Origin: Caldilineaceae bacterium
Lineage (GTDB): Bacteria > Chloroflexota > Anaerolineae > Caldilineales > Caldilineaceae
Length of the DNA stretch: 64,000 nucleotides
Assembly (NCBI GenBank): GCA_022823185.1
Contig: JAJDXQ010000043.1
Location: 365,396-429,395 of the forward strand
Direction: 5' to 3'
Part shown: positions 33,659 through 42,185 of the stretch, in pieces
Layout: every line of letters starts with the position of its first letter
Position numbering within the stretch: position 1 is the stretch's first letter
Notes under the pieces: generated by a model
Told to the model about the DNA's origin: nothing
Databases searched by the model: none
The model's input: only the letters and a program-made list of their open reading frames with translations
Made by a program: the position numbers and the translations under genes

Positions 33659-33664
33659 ATTATA
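33659..33664 (-). promoter_or_regulatory. Candidate -10 box for a leaderless transcript
   Basis: On the minus strand TATAAT (33664-33659) is followed by six bases and then the ATG of the glycosyltransferase gene at 33652. A start seven bases downstream of the box would coincide with the A of ATG. No good -35 box is found at the usual distance. Confidence 0.45.
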
Positions 33665-33878
33665 CCGGCAAGGACGGCCAACACTCTTTGGGCCTGCGAG
33701 CGTTCTGCGAAGAGGCCCGTCGGCCCTCTTCAGGCGCCGCTGTGTGTGATCCAGTTAGATCTTGAGGCGAAAAATGTTACATTCCGAAGCAAGAACTCTT
33801 TGCGTCCCGCGGCGGGAATCGGTATGGCGATGCACCAGAACAACCGAGCGCGATGCATGTTCTCTTTGGTCACGGGAC

Positions 33879-35210
33879 TCAGGCCCTGTTTCTTTCTTCG
33901 ATGACCTGCCGGTAGTGGGCTTCGGTTGCGCTTACCATCCGCTCAACTGAGAATTCAGCGCGAATTCTCTGGTAGCCCTTCAGACCCATGTCCCGTATTC
34001 GTTGCGGATCTCCTGCCAGTTCGATGAGGGCTCGGGCAAGTTCGGTTACATTGTTTGGCTCGACAAGCAGTCCCGTCTGATTATGCGCAACCACTTCGGG
34101 CGCGGCGCCTGTATGAAAGGCGACGACCGGTTTGGCGTGCGCCATTGCTTCGGCATACATGAGCCCGAAGGACTCGAATAGGGACGGCGCCACAAGAATA
34201 TCACAACCCGAGTAGAGTCGGGCCAGATCTTTCTCCTCAACATGGCCGAGGAATATGGTTGCGTCCTGCGCCTGTTGGGTGGCAATGGAGGCGAAGTACC
34301 TCTTATAGGTGGCCCTTGTCGTATCGCGAACGGGCGCGCCCGGCAGCCGGGGCGCGTCTCCGGCGTCAAGACCGGCAATTTGGAATTCTACATTGGGCAT
34401 CTTTTCAGCAACAATTTGGATCGCTTGCAACAGAAGCTGAATGCCCTTTCGTTTTTGCAGCCGGCCAACGTACAAAATGCGCACGGCCCTGGCGCTCTTC
34501 TTCTTCTTCTGCGGCGGCAGAAGAGGCGCCAGAGGAGTACCGAGAGGGATTACGCGAATTCCATCGAAGGGAATCCCGTAGAGCCTGGCGCATTGAAGAG
34601 CGATAAAGGAACTGTGGGCGATGTATGCATCTGCTCGACGCACAGTATGTGTCTCAAACAGGCAGTGCAGCCGGAATCCAAGTTTTTTGGATGGACGGTC
34701 CTTCAGGTGATTCGTCAACGACATGGGTGTTGACAAGCGGATGACGAAAGCGGCGCGGGGATGGAGGCTGTAGAAAAAGGCTTCCGGCCCGGTGTTGGGC
34801 ATTTCAATGACATCGAATGGGCCAGAAGTTCGTTCAAGGCATTGAATAGCCCTATCGACCGCCTTGCTTCGCTCGAGTTCATCCCAGAGCCCGCGCGGCC
34901 TTCGCTTGGCGAATTCCGGCAGCGGAAACCTGTTGTTTTCCACCCTGAAGACCGTTAAGGCGCTCGGATCCTGCGCTGTAATCAAGGGGGCGTTTAAGGA
35001 TTTGCCGCCACCTGCCTGTTCCGGGAGTGTGCGGGCAGAGTTTTCATGGGGGAAGGCACTGCGGTTATTGCCCTTCGCGGCGGTCAGAACGGTTACGTTG
35101 TGCTCCCTTTGCGCCAGACCGTGGGCCAAGAGCCGAGTATATGTACCGATGCCGCCTTTGCCCTCCGGCGGGTACTCTTTGCTGACAAGGCAGATGCGCA
35201 GCGGCTTCAA
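33879..35210 (-). CDS. Glycosyltransferase family 4-like protein (TTG start)
   Basis: A 443-residue GT4-type transferase, paralogous to the gene at 32372-33652. Motifs are L-V-S-K-E-Y-P-P-E-G-K-G-G-I-G-T-Y, V-I-E-M-P-N-T-G-P-E-A, I-L-Y-V-G-R-L-Q-K-R-K-G-I and F-E-S-F-G-L-M-Y-A-E-A-M-A-H-A-K-P-V-V. The start is read as TTG at 35210: its last two bases and the next A form the TGA stop of the upstream gene (TTGA overlap), and GGGAGG lies about six bases before it. The frame is open 20 codons further up, but with no ribosome-binding site there. Translational coupling to the upstream transferase is likely. Confidence 0.88.
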   Translation of the reverse strand: MKPLRICLVSKEYPPEGKGGIGTYTRLLAHGLAQREHNVTVLTAAKGNNRSAFPHENSARTLPEQAGGGKSLNAPLITAQDPSALTVFRVENNRFPLPEFAKRRPRGLWDELERSKAVDRAIQCLERTSGPFDVIEMPNTGPEAFFYSLHPRAAFVIRLSTPMSLTNHLKDRPSKKLGFRLHCLFETHTVRRADAYIAHSSFIALQCARLYGIPFDGIRVIPLGTPLAPLLPPQKKKKSARAVRILYVGRLQKRKGIQLLLQAIQIVAEKMPNVEFQIAGLDAGDAPRLPGAPVRDTTRATYKRYFASIATQQAQDATIFLGHVEEKDLARLYSGCDILVAPSLFESFGLMYAEAMAHAKPVVAFHTGAAPEVVAHNQTGLLVEPNNVTELARALIELAGDPQRIRDMGLKGYQRIRAEFSVERMVSATEAHYRQVIEERNRA

Positions 35211-36421
35211 GGCGGACCTCCCGCAGCTGCGCGGTAGACGTCCACAGTTTGCAAGGCCGCCTCTTTCCAACGGAAACGGGCTGCCTGACCCAGGCCGGCG
35301 GAACGCATTTGCCTTGCCGCGTTTGGGTCGGTCAAGATTGGGCGGACCGTTTCAACGAGGCGTTCGCTCGTCATTGGTTCGATGTAGCGCGCCGCGGAAC
35401 CGCCGACTTCGGGCAGGCTGCTGGCCTTGCTGCAGACGACGGGGGCGGCGCAGGCCATGGCTTCCAGCACGGGGATTCCGAAGCCTTCATAGAGGCTGGG
35501 CATCAGGAGGCAGGCGGCGCCGGTGTAAAGGGCCGGCAGGTCGGCATCGGGCACGCGGCCGGCAAAGACGACATCGCCGCCCAGCTGCAACCGATCCAAA
35601 TTGCGCTGGACGGCGTCCCAGAGCCAGCCGCGGCGGCCAACGACGACGAGACAGTGGGGCAGACCTTCGGCCTTGAGGCGGGCGAGGGCCTCAAAGGCGA
35701 GCGCGTGGTTTTTGCGGGGTTCCAGTGTGCCCACCATCAGGAGGTAGGGACGGCGGATAGCGTATTTTTCTCTGGCAAGCCGGACCTCGTCTTCGCTGGC
35801 CGGATGGAAACGACTCTCGATGCCTTCGTGGATGACGGATATTTTCTGCGGGGGCGTGCGGTACAGTTCCAGCAGATCCTGTTTCGTGTGATGACTCACG
35901 GCAATGATCGCATCGGCTCGGCGCACGAACAAGGGCATGGCTACGCGCAGGAATATCCGGTTGGCCAGCGTGTGGTGCTGGGGAAAGCGTTCAAAGATCA
36001 GGTCATGGACGGTCATCACTTTGGGCCGGTCCATCCACGGCAAGAGATGTTCTGTGGCATGGAAGACGCCTCCCGCCGGGAGCCTGTTTTCTACGGCGCC
36101 GGCCCGCAGCAGCTGGGAAGCGAGGACGCCGAGCCTCCAGGAATATTGACCCAAAGAAATGGCGCGGGCGGGAATCGGCTGCAAGTCGGGAGGCGGTTGA
36201 TTGCCGCTGTGGCGATTGTAGAAGAGGGTCAGGTCGATCGTATCGCGACAGTGCCGCCACAGGGCGGCGGCCAGGCTCTCGGTATAGCGGGCCAGGCCAG
36301 CGCCCTGGTGAACGGCGGGACCGGCGTCGAGAGCAACCTGCAGCCGGGTGCGGGCAGCATGGTGATTCTGGAAAGGGGCGGCAGCGGTTCTGGGCGGCGG
36401 GGACCCGAGCTTGTCAGGCAT
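35207..36421 (-). CDS. Glycosyltransferase family 4-like protein
   Basis: A 404-residue GT4-type transferase beginning M-P-D-K-L-G; an in-frame ATG nine codons upstream (36448) is a second choice. Its N-terminal domain has A-G-L-A-R-Y-T-E-S, then M-T-V-H-D-L-I-F-E-R-F-P and I-H-E-G-I-E. The C-terminal domain shows V-G-T-L-E-P-R-K-N, G-R-V-P-D-A-D-L-P-A-L-Y and M-P-S-L-Y-E-G-F-G-I-P-V-L-E-A-M-A-C-A-A-P-V. It overlaps the helicase gene by eight bases at its start and shares the TTGA junction at its end, so the helicase and these transferases form one unit. It is the first sugar-transfer gene of the cluster. Confidence 0.9.
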   Translation of the reverse strand: MPDKLGSPPPRTAAAPFQNHHAARTRLQVALDAGPAVHQGAGLARYTESLAAALWRHCRDTIDLTLFYNRHSGNQPPPDLQPIPARAISLGQYSWRLGVLASQLLRAGAVENRLPAGGVFHATEHLLPWMDRPKVMTVHDLIFERFPQHHTLANRIFLRVAMPLFVRRADAIIAVSHHTKQDLLELYRTPPQKISVIHEGIESRFHPASEDEVRLAREKYAIRRPYLLMVGTLEPRKNHALAFEALARLKAEGLPHCLVVVGRRGWLWDAVQRNLDRLQLGGDVVFAGRVPDADLPALYTGAACLLMPSLYEGFGIPVLEAMACAAPVVCSKASSLPEVGGSAARYIEPMTSERLVETVRPILTDPNAARQMRSAGLGQAARFRWKEAALQTVDVYRAAAGGPP

Positions 36422-39416
36422 CACCGGGTCCCCAAGGGTCTGGCTCATCGTGCCGGTAGAGGGGACGATGAGCCTCGGATGGGCTGTTCAGCCAGTGGCG
36501 CACAGCCTCGCCCAGATGCGAGAGGGGGCTTTGACGCCGGGAGCAGTCGGGCAACGCGTCGAGGAAGATCTGGCCGTAGCCGCGCTGCCAGAGGCGGCTA
36601 TCCAGCAGAACGACGACGCCGCGATCGGCGGCGCTGCGAATCAGGCGCCCAAAGCCCTGGCGCAGGCGGATCACCGCCTCGGGCACGGCGTACTCGTGGA
36701 AGGGGTCTTCGTAGAGGCGGCTGCGGGCGGCGTAGAGGGGATCGGTCGGTACGGCGAATGGCAGGCGGGCGATGATCAGGCAGAGGAGCTGGTCGCCGGG
36801 GAGATCGACACCTTCCCAATAGCTTCGTGCGCCGAGCAGGACGGAACGCGGATTGGCGCGAAAGTCGCGCAGATTGCGGCGGCGGCTGCCTTCGCCTTGC
36901 TGAATCACGGTGAGCCCGGCGGCCGCGAGCGGCGTGCGAATGGCGTCGGCGCTGGCGCGCAGGTGGTTGCGGCTGGTAAAGAGGACGAGCGTTCTGCCTT
37001 CGGCAGCCAGGGCGGCCTGTTGGATTGCCTGCTCCAGCGCTTGCTGGTAGTTGTGGTGGTCAGGCGGGGGCATGTCGGTGGGCAGGTAGAGGAGCGCACT
37101 GCGCTTGAAGTCGAAGGGGCTGTCGATGGCGGACCCGCTGGCGTCCCAGCATCCCAAACGATCACGAAGGTAGTCGAAGCGATCCCCCGCCTGAAGCGTG
37201 GCGCCGGTCAGCACGATTGCCCGTTTTCGTTCGAACAGTTGGGAGGAGAGTTTTTCGCTCACCTGAACTGGCGCGTTGCGAAGCGTAATCGATTTGCCGC
37301 GGCGTCGGGACTGTGAGTTGGAGCTCAGCTCGAGCGAGGCGACAGACTCTTCCTGGTAGTTGAGCGGGCGAAGGATGACGTCGTCGGCGATCTGCAGGAT
37401 GGAGGCGAGGTCGGTCTGTGCCTCGTGAATGGCCTGCAGAGCAAAGGTCATCCCGCTGCCGCCGGGCAGGGGGTTGCCGGGCTTGTATTGGGTTTGCCAC
37501 CATTGGGAGGCGTCGAGCAGGTCGGCGAGCTCGGTGGCCTGGGCCAACAGGATGCTGAGCTCTGCGCTGAGCCCGTCCCATTGGATTTCGATTTCGCTCC
37601 AGGCGGGTTGGGTGCGCATGCGGCTGTCCAGGGCCAGTTGCTGGGGGAAGGCGGAGGAAGCGCGGGCGGCGCTCCTGCCGTCGCTGTGACGTTGAACGAA
37701 TTCGTGCAGGGCCTCGACAAAGGGGGGGAGGCTTTTCTGCAGGGCTTTGCTTTCGGTTTCCAGCTCCTCTGTCAGGTCCTGAAAGTGGTCCTGGTCAAGC
37801 TGGAGCGCCAGCTGCGCTGCGGCGCTTTCCAACCTTTCAAGGACAGATGGCAACATTCGCAGCTCGAACTGCCGGGTGAATTGGTCGGTGGCCGCGGACT
37901 CGAGGTGGTGGGCCTCGTCGATGATGAGGGCGTCGAATTCTGGCAGGACCTGGCCGCCCGCCTGCACGTCGGCCAGCAGAAGCGCGTGATTGACCACGAG
38001 AAGGTGGGCCGACCTGGCCTGGCGGTGGGCTTCGATGTAGAAGTCGCGGTAGGTGGGGCCAAGGCTGGCCAACCGTCCGGGCGGCGTTTCGGCGAAGCAG
38101 CGTTCCGGGCTGCACTCGTCGGCATGGGAGCAGACGCGGGCCATGAGCGCCTGTTCCTGGCGGTCATGAATTGGCAGCTCACTGAGGTCGCCGGATTGTG
38201 TGTGGGGCAGCCAGGCCAGGAGTTTGGCGAGGAAGCGCAGTTCGAGGGGGGGCAGGGGCTCGGCAAAGAGGGCGCCGGCGCTGCGGGGCGCGTCCAGCCA
38301 GTGTGCGAGCCTGCGCGTGCAGAGGTAGCGGGACCGGCCCTTCAGAGCCGCGGCCCGGAGGTTGAAAGGGCTGCCAGTGTACTGGGTCGCGTCGGTTTCG
38401 GACAGGACGCGGGCCACACGGGGCAGCTCCTTATCCAGGAGCTGGTCTTGCAGAGGGATGGTGTTTGTGGCGATCACGACGCGATTCTGGTTAGCCATGG
38501 CCCAGGCGGCGGCGGGCAGCAGGTAGGCCAGGCTTTTGCCGGTCCCTGTTCCCGCTTCGATGATCCTGTGGTCGCCCTTGTTGAGGGCGTCCAGGGTTTG
38601 AAGGGCCATTTGCAGCTGGCCGTCGCGGCTTTCAAAGCCGGCGCCGCGTTCGATGGCGAACTCCGTAGCCAGCGCCCCCCCTGCGGCGAAGGCCCCAGTC
38701 AAGAGTTCGGCGTCGACTTCCTGGGGTGAAGGCGCTGGCTTCAGGGGTCGAGGAACCGGTTTGACGGGCGCCTGCGGCGCCTGCGCTCCTTTCCTGGGAT
38801 AGCCGTTTCCCGCTGTTCCTCGGCGGCGGATCTCGTCCTCGAAAAGGAGAATCGGACCCCACTCGGCGCCGCGGCCGGCTTCGCACAACGTTTCGAGGAC
38901 CGGGTCAGGCAAGGCTTCGACGCGGCTGAGCAGGTGGAGAAGCAGATCGGCAGTCGCCTCGGCGTCGTGACCGGCGCGGTGGGCCTCTGCCAGGGGAATC
39001 TTCAGGTCCCGGCACAGTTCGCCAAGGCTATAGCTTGCCTGGCCGGGCAGGAGAATTGTAGCAAGCTCGTATGTGTCGAGCACAGGGGCATGCAGTTCGA
39101 TACCGGCGGCTCGCAGAAACGAGATATCGAACCCTGCGCTATGGGCGACGACGGCTCCGGCGCCTTGACCGAAGAAGGCCAGGATCTCGGGGCTCGCCTC
39201 TTCGAAGGAGGGCGCGTTTTCCACATCTGCGGGTCGGATGCCGGTGAGTTGCTGGATACGCAGCGGGAGGGGGCGGCCGGGGTTGATGCAGGTTGCGTAG
39301 CGCTGGCGCGGGCGGTCTTTCTGGAAACGGACTGCGCCGAACTCGATGATGGTGTCGCGTTTTGGGTTGAGGCCGGTTGTCTCCAGATCGAAGGCAACGA
39401 AGATACGGGGGGTCAT
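36414..39416 (-). CDS. DnaQ-like exonuclease / DinG-type (XPD-like) helicase fusion
   Basis: A 1000-residue protein with an N-terminal DEDD 3'-5' exonuclease domain (1-170: F-D-L-E-T-T-G, and H-R-A-G-H-D-A-E-A-T) joined to a superfamily 2 DinG helicase. The helicase shows E-A-G-T-G-T-G-K-S (Walker A, about 286), D-E-A-H-H (about 498), G-A-R-S-Y-W-E-G-V-D and a C-terminal Q-G-F-G-R-L-I-R-S (motif VI). Four cysteines near 363 and 428-439 (C...C-x5-C-x4-C) suit a 4Fe-4S cluster like that of XPD/DinG. It should unwind or cut structured or RNA-containing DNA in repair. The length and domain order match the DnaQ-DinG fusion of Gram-positives. It is odd as the first gene of a glycan operon. Confidence 0.93.
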   Translation of the reverse strand: MTPRIFVAFDLETTGLNPKRDTIIEFGAVRFQKDRPRQRYATCINPGRPLPLRIQQLTGIRPADVENAPSFEEASPEILAFFGQGAGAVVAHSAGFDISFLRAAGIELHAPVLDTYELATILLPGQASYSLGELCRDLKIPLAEAHRAGHDAEATADLLLHLLSRVEALPDPVLETLCEAGRGAEWGPILLFEDEIRRRGTAGNGYPRKGAQAPQAPVKPVPRPLKPAPSPQEVDAELLTGAFAAGGALATEFAIERGAGFESRDGQLQMALQTLDALNKGDHRIIEAGTGTGKSLAYLLPAAAWAMANQNRVVIATNTIPLQDQLLDKELPRVARVLSETDATQYTGSPFNLRAAALKGRSRYLCTRRLAHWLDAPRSAGALFAEPLPPLELRFLAKLLAWLPHTQSGDLSELPIHDRQEQALMARVCSHADECSPERCFAETPPGRLASLGPTYRDFYIEAHRQARSAHLLVVNHALLLADVQAGGQVLPEFDALIIDEAHHLESAATDQFTRQFELRMLPSVLERLESAAAQLALQLDQDHFQDLTEELETESKALQKSLPPFVEALHEFVQRHSDGRSAARASSAFPQQLALDSRMRTQPAWSEIEIQWDGLSAELSILLAQATELADLLDASQWWQTQYKPGNPLPGGSGMTFALQAIHEAQTDLASILQIADDVILRPLNYQEESVASLELSSNSQSRRRGKSITLRNAPVQVSEKLSSQLFERKRAIVLTGATLQAGDRFDYLRDRLGCWDASGSAIDSPFDFKRSALLYLPTDMPPPDHHNYQQALEQAIQQAALAAEGRTLVLFTSRNHLRASADAIRTPLAAAGLTVIQQGEGSRRRNLRDFRANPRSVLLGARSYWEGVDLPGDQLLCLIIARLPFAVPTDPLYAARSRLYEDPFHEYAVPEAVIRLRQGFGRLIRSAADRGVVVLLDSRLWQRGYGQIFLDALPDCSRRQSPLSHLGEAVRHWLNSPSEAHRPLYRHDEPDPWGPGDA

Positions 39417-39470
39417 GTTCAGGCGGTTTCAGGCCGGCGACCGGATCTGGACCGGGCGTTGAGCCGCCGA

Positions 39471-40103
39471 TTATTGGTCACTGTCGCCGCCGGTGAAGGA
39501 GATGGCTTCTGCCGATTTGGTTACGCTGCCGGTATAGAGCCAGGAGACCTGACGCAGGGTGAGAGCCTGGTCAAAGTCGGTCAGAGCGGAGATGCAGTCG
39601 GCCGGCACGACGACGGAGAACCATCTCAGGCCGGCGGAGGCAGCGGTGTGGAGGACGCAGATGCTGGAAACTGTGCCGACGATCACGAGATTTCGCGCCT
39701 TCCAGACGTTGGTGAGGAAGTGTTCCAGCCAGGTGCCGTAGAAACCGTCGTAGCGGCTCTTGCGGCAGACCAGATCGTCGGGTCGGGGCGCGAGCTCCTC
39801 GACGATTTCCCAGCCCCAGGTATCTGCTTCACAGTGGCGGGGCCAGATTTCCCATTCAGGATCGCCGGCGAAGTGAGTGTCCTGAGTGTAGGCGATGCGG
39901 ACGCCGGCGCTGCGGGCCCGGGTGAGGAGCCGCTGCAGGCTGCTCAGGGTTGCGGCGGCGTCGGGCACGACGAGGGCGCCGCCTTGCTTGACGAAGTCGT
40001 TCTGCATGTCGACAACGATTACGGCGCTGTCCTCGGCGGGCAGTTCGACGGCCCCCTGCCATGCGATTTCAGGGACTGCGACGGTTTCATCCGGTATCTG
40101 CAT
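39471..40103 (-). CDS. Isochorismatase-family cysteine hydrolase
   Basis: A 210-residue alpha/beta hydrolase of the nicotinamidase/isochorismatase superfamily. The catalytic triad is D32 (V-V-D-M-Q-N-D-F), K115 (C-R-K-S-R-Y-D-G-F) and C149 (S-S-I-C-V-L-H-T-A), with the cis-peptide loop V-G-T-V-S-S before it. Members hydrolyse amides, such as nicotinamide, ureidoacrylate or isochorismate ether. It is 54 bp upstream of the helicase gene and 78 bp after the dioxygenase gene. The substrate is not clear; ureidoacrylate-type or biuret-type are options. Confidence 0.9.
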   Translation of the reverse strand: MQIPDETVAVPEIAWQGAVELPAEDSAVIVVDMQNDFVKQGGALVVPDAAATLSSLQRLLTRARSAGVRIAYTQDTHFAGDPEWEIWPRHCEADTWGWEIVEELAPRPDDLVCRKSRYDGFYGTWLEHFLTNVWKARNLVIVGTVSSICVLHTAASAGLRWFSVVVPADCISALTDFDQALTLRQVSWLYTGSVTKSAEAISFTGGDSDQ

Positions 40104-40181
40104 TCTGTTCTCCGATCAAGACATCCAAGCCGGGACTGTACCTGCAGCATGCCCAGGTTGGCGAATCGCAGCGGCGTTTGG

Positions 40182-41024
40182 CTAGGGCAGCTCCCAGCGG
40201 CTGGGGTTGATGCCGGGGGCTTCGCTGGCCATGCCGGCCGGCTTGTTGCCGGCGCCGTAGTCCCACCTGCGCGTGTTGCGGTCGATGAAGAAGGGTTGCA
40301 CTTCGGGCGGCAACTTGGCCACCTCATCGGCGGGCCACTGCTCAACCTTTTCCTCGACCGGCCCGGCCCACGCGGGACGATAAGCGATTGCGAGCAGCTC
40401 GCGTGCGTAGCCGCCCACATTGGGGAAGTTGCCATGGAAGACGCGATGGTTGATCAGGACGGCAGAGCCGGCTGCGGCGGTCACCATGACCTCCTCAGGG
40501 TGGGATTCGTAACGCAGGTAGGGATTGCCGTGGGCGTGCATGGCAAGATGGGATCGAGGGACCACGCGGAAGGGGGAGACCTCCTCGGTCAGATCCTGGA
40601 GGTAGTATAGAACGCGCACCATGCAGGGACAGCTGCCTTCGTAGCCGAAGATTTTGGAACCGTAGGGCTGGCCGTCGGTGTGGATGCTGATGCCCGGATG
40701 GCCGGGCTCCGAGCGTGCGTAGGCGTAGGACATGAAGACGACTTCATCGCCGAATAGCCGGTCCAGGAACTGGATCGTTGGCGGGTGGGCGATCAGCGCT
40801 GACAGCGGGCCGCCGGTAAAGTGGATCTTGGGACGAACCTGCTGCTTGTCGCTGTAGTCCAGTCCGAAGGTATCCAGTCGGGCTGTTTCGGCCCGCAAGC
40901 GGTCTAGGTGTTCGGCGGGGAGCAGGTCGGGCAAGACCGTGTAGCCTTCAACCTCAAGCTGATAGACATGTTGACCGAAGCTCAGTTTTGACCAGTCACG
41001 GTCGTCGATTTTCACTTTAGTCAT
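40182..41024 (-). CDS. Phytanoyl-CoA dioxygenase (PhyH) family protein
   Basis: A 280-residue non-heme Fe(II)/2-oxoglutarate-dependent dioxygenase. The facial triad is H115-x-D117 (S-I-H-T-D-G-Q) and a distal His in N-H-R-V-F-H-G (about 193-197), with an Asn and Pro after it as in P-N. N-terminal P-D-L-L-P-A-E-H-L-D-R-L is the typical opening. Bacterial members hydroxylate small or lipid substrates, most of them unknown. The three Gfo/Idh/MocA genes lie upstream on the same strand, suggesting a shared sugar or polyol substrate. The ATG at 41024 has no strong Shine-Dalgarno sequence. Confidence 0.88.
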   Translation of the reverse strand: MTKVKIDDRDWSKLSFGQHVYQLEVEGYTVLPDLLPAEHLDRLRAETARLDTFGLDYSDKQQVRPKIHFTGGPLSALIAHPPTIQFLDRLFGDEVVFMSYAYARSEPGHPGISIHTDGQPYGSKIFGYEGSCPCMVRVLYYLQDLTEEVSPFRVVPRSHLAMHAHGNPYLRYESHPEEVMVTAAAGSAVLINHRVFHGNFPNVGGYARELLAIAYRPAWAGPVEEKVEQWPADEVAKLPPEVQPFFIDRNTRRWDYGAGNKPAGMASEAPGINPSRWELP

Positions 41025-41092
41025 GTTTTTTCCCCTGTCTCTGTGATGCGAACCGTTCAGGGATGGTTTGCGGCGGCGCGCCGCAGGAATGG

Positions 41093-42124
41093 TCAGCGGT
41101 GGAAGATGTAGAGTGAGCGATTCTCCAAGGGCAGGTTGATCCTTTTTTCCTGGCGGTGGCTCTCGGCCAGGGCCAGGCAGACCTCTGTCAGGTGGTGGGC
41201 GATTTCGACGGGGCCGAGCGTAGGCCGGCCCTCTTCATGCGCCAGGACCAGGTCTTCCAGGCAGAACTGGGTGGCGCTGTGTTCGGTCACCGGGGCGACG
41301 GGGACTTCGGAGGCGACGCGCGCCCGGCCGGCGTCGTTCTTTCGCAGCTGCAGGCCTGTCCCGTTGCCAAGCATGCGAATGCTGCCGCGGTCGCCGAGAA
41401 CTTCAAATTCCCAATTGCCGGCTGGGACGCTTGCGGCGGTGACGCCGTTGGCAAAGGTCAGTTGGAATATGCCGTACGGGTCCTCATCCAACCGGTTGTC
41501 GGGGATGCGATGATCGATGGAGTGGAGTTCCCCCCAGATGCTTTCGACTTTCGGATCGCCCAAAAGGAAGCTGAGCGTGTCGATGGAGTGAATGTGGCCG
41601 TGGAGGAGATTTGTGGCGGCGTAGTGGACGGCGGCCTTGGGTTCGCCGATTTCTCCCTGGCGGATGAGGTCGCGCGCCTGGTGGTAGCGGAGGTCGAAGC
41701 GGCGGAGGACGCCCGAGTTGAAGAGCGAACCGCTTTCCCGGACCGCGTTGAGAATCGCGTCGGCCTCCAGCATCGAACAGGCGATCGCCTTTTCGCAGAA
41801 GATCAGGCCGACCCCCTCCTGGGCGGACCGGGCCGCCATTTCGGCGTGGAGGTGGCCGCGAGTGCAGACGGCGATCATGTCGGGATCCTCTTGGCGGATC
41901 ATTTCGACGTAGTCTTCGTAGAGGGCGTCGACGCCCCAGCGCTGAGAGAACGCGGCGCGTTTGGCGGCATCGATGTCGGCGCCGGCAACGACGTGCAGGC
42001 GGTCGCTGGCCTGGCAGGAAGCGGCGACCGAGTAAGGCGGGCTTCTGTCGGGAAACTCGTCGTCGATGGTGCTCCCCATGCGACCGAGGCCGATGATGGC
42101 AACGCGATAGGTCCTGTCAGTCAT
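41093..42124 (-). CDS. Gfo/Idh/MocA-family oxidoreductase
   Basis: A 343-residue NAD(P)-dependent oxidoreductase of the glucose-fructose oxidoreductase/inositol dehydrogenase family. The N-terminal Rossmann motif is I-I-G-L-G-R-M-G-S-T. The second domain carries the substrate site, and H-S-I-D-T-L places a conserved Asp. The usual E-K-P catalytic motif is E-K-A here (F-C-E-K-A-I-A), unlike the neighbours at 42186 and 43335, which have E-K-P. The frame is open 93 codons above the chosen ATG, but GGAGAAAC supports 42124. It lies 61 bp after the next Gfo/Idh/MocA gene. The substrate is unknown. Confidence 0.88.
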   Translation of the reverse strand: MTDRTYRVAIIGLGRMGSTIDDEFPDRSPPYSVAASCQASDRLHVVAGADIDAAKRAAFSQRWGVDALYEDYVEMIRQEDPDMIAVCTRGHLHAEMAARSAQEGVGLIFCEKAIACSMLEADAILNAVRESGSLFNSGVLRRFDLRYHQARDLIRQGEIGEPKAAVHYAATNLLHGHIHSIDTLSFLLGDPKVESIWGELHSIDHRIPDNRLDEDPYGIFQLTFANGVTAASVPAGNWEFEVLGDRGSIRMLGNGTGLQLRKNDAGRARVASEVPVAPVTEHSATQFCLEDLVLAHEEGRPTLGPVEIAHHLTEVCLALAESHRQEKRINLPLENRSLYIFHR

Positions 42125-42185
42125 TCTTGTTTCTCCGGGTGGCGGCGGTCGGAAGTGGGAACTGTTGGTGTCTCCGGTGAACTGG

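Noticed and set aside
36411..40610. Long plus-strand open frames (37425-38729, 38934-40610 and others) opposite the helicase and hydrolase.
   Set aside because: Antisense to clear genes and without domain character; shadows of GC-rich coding.
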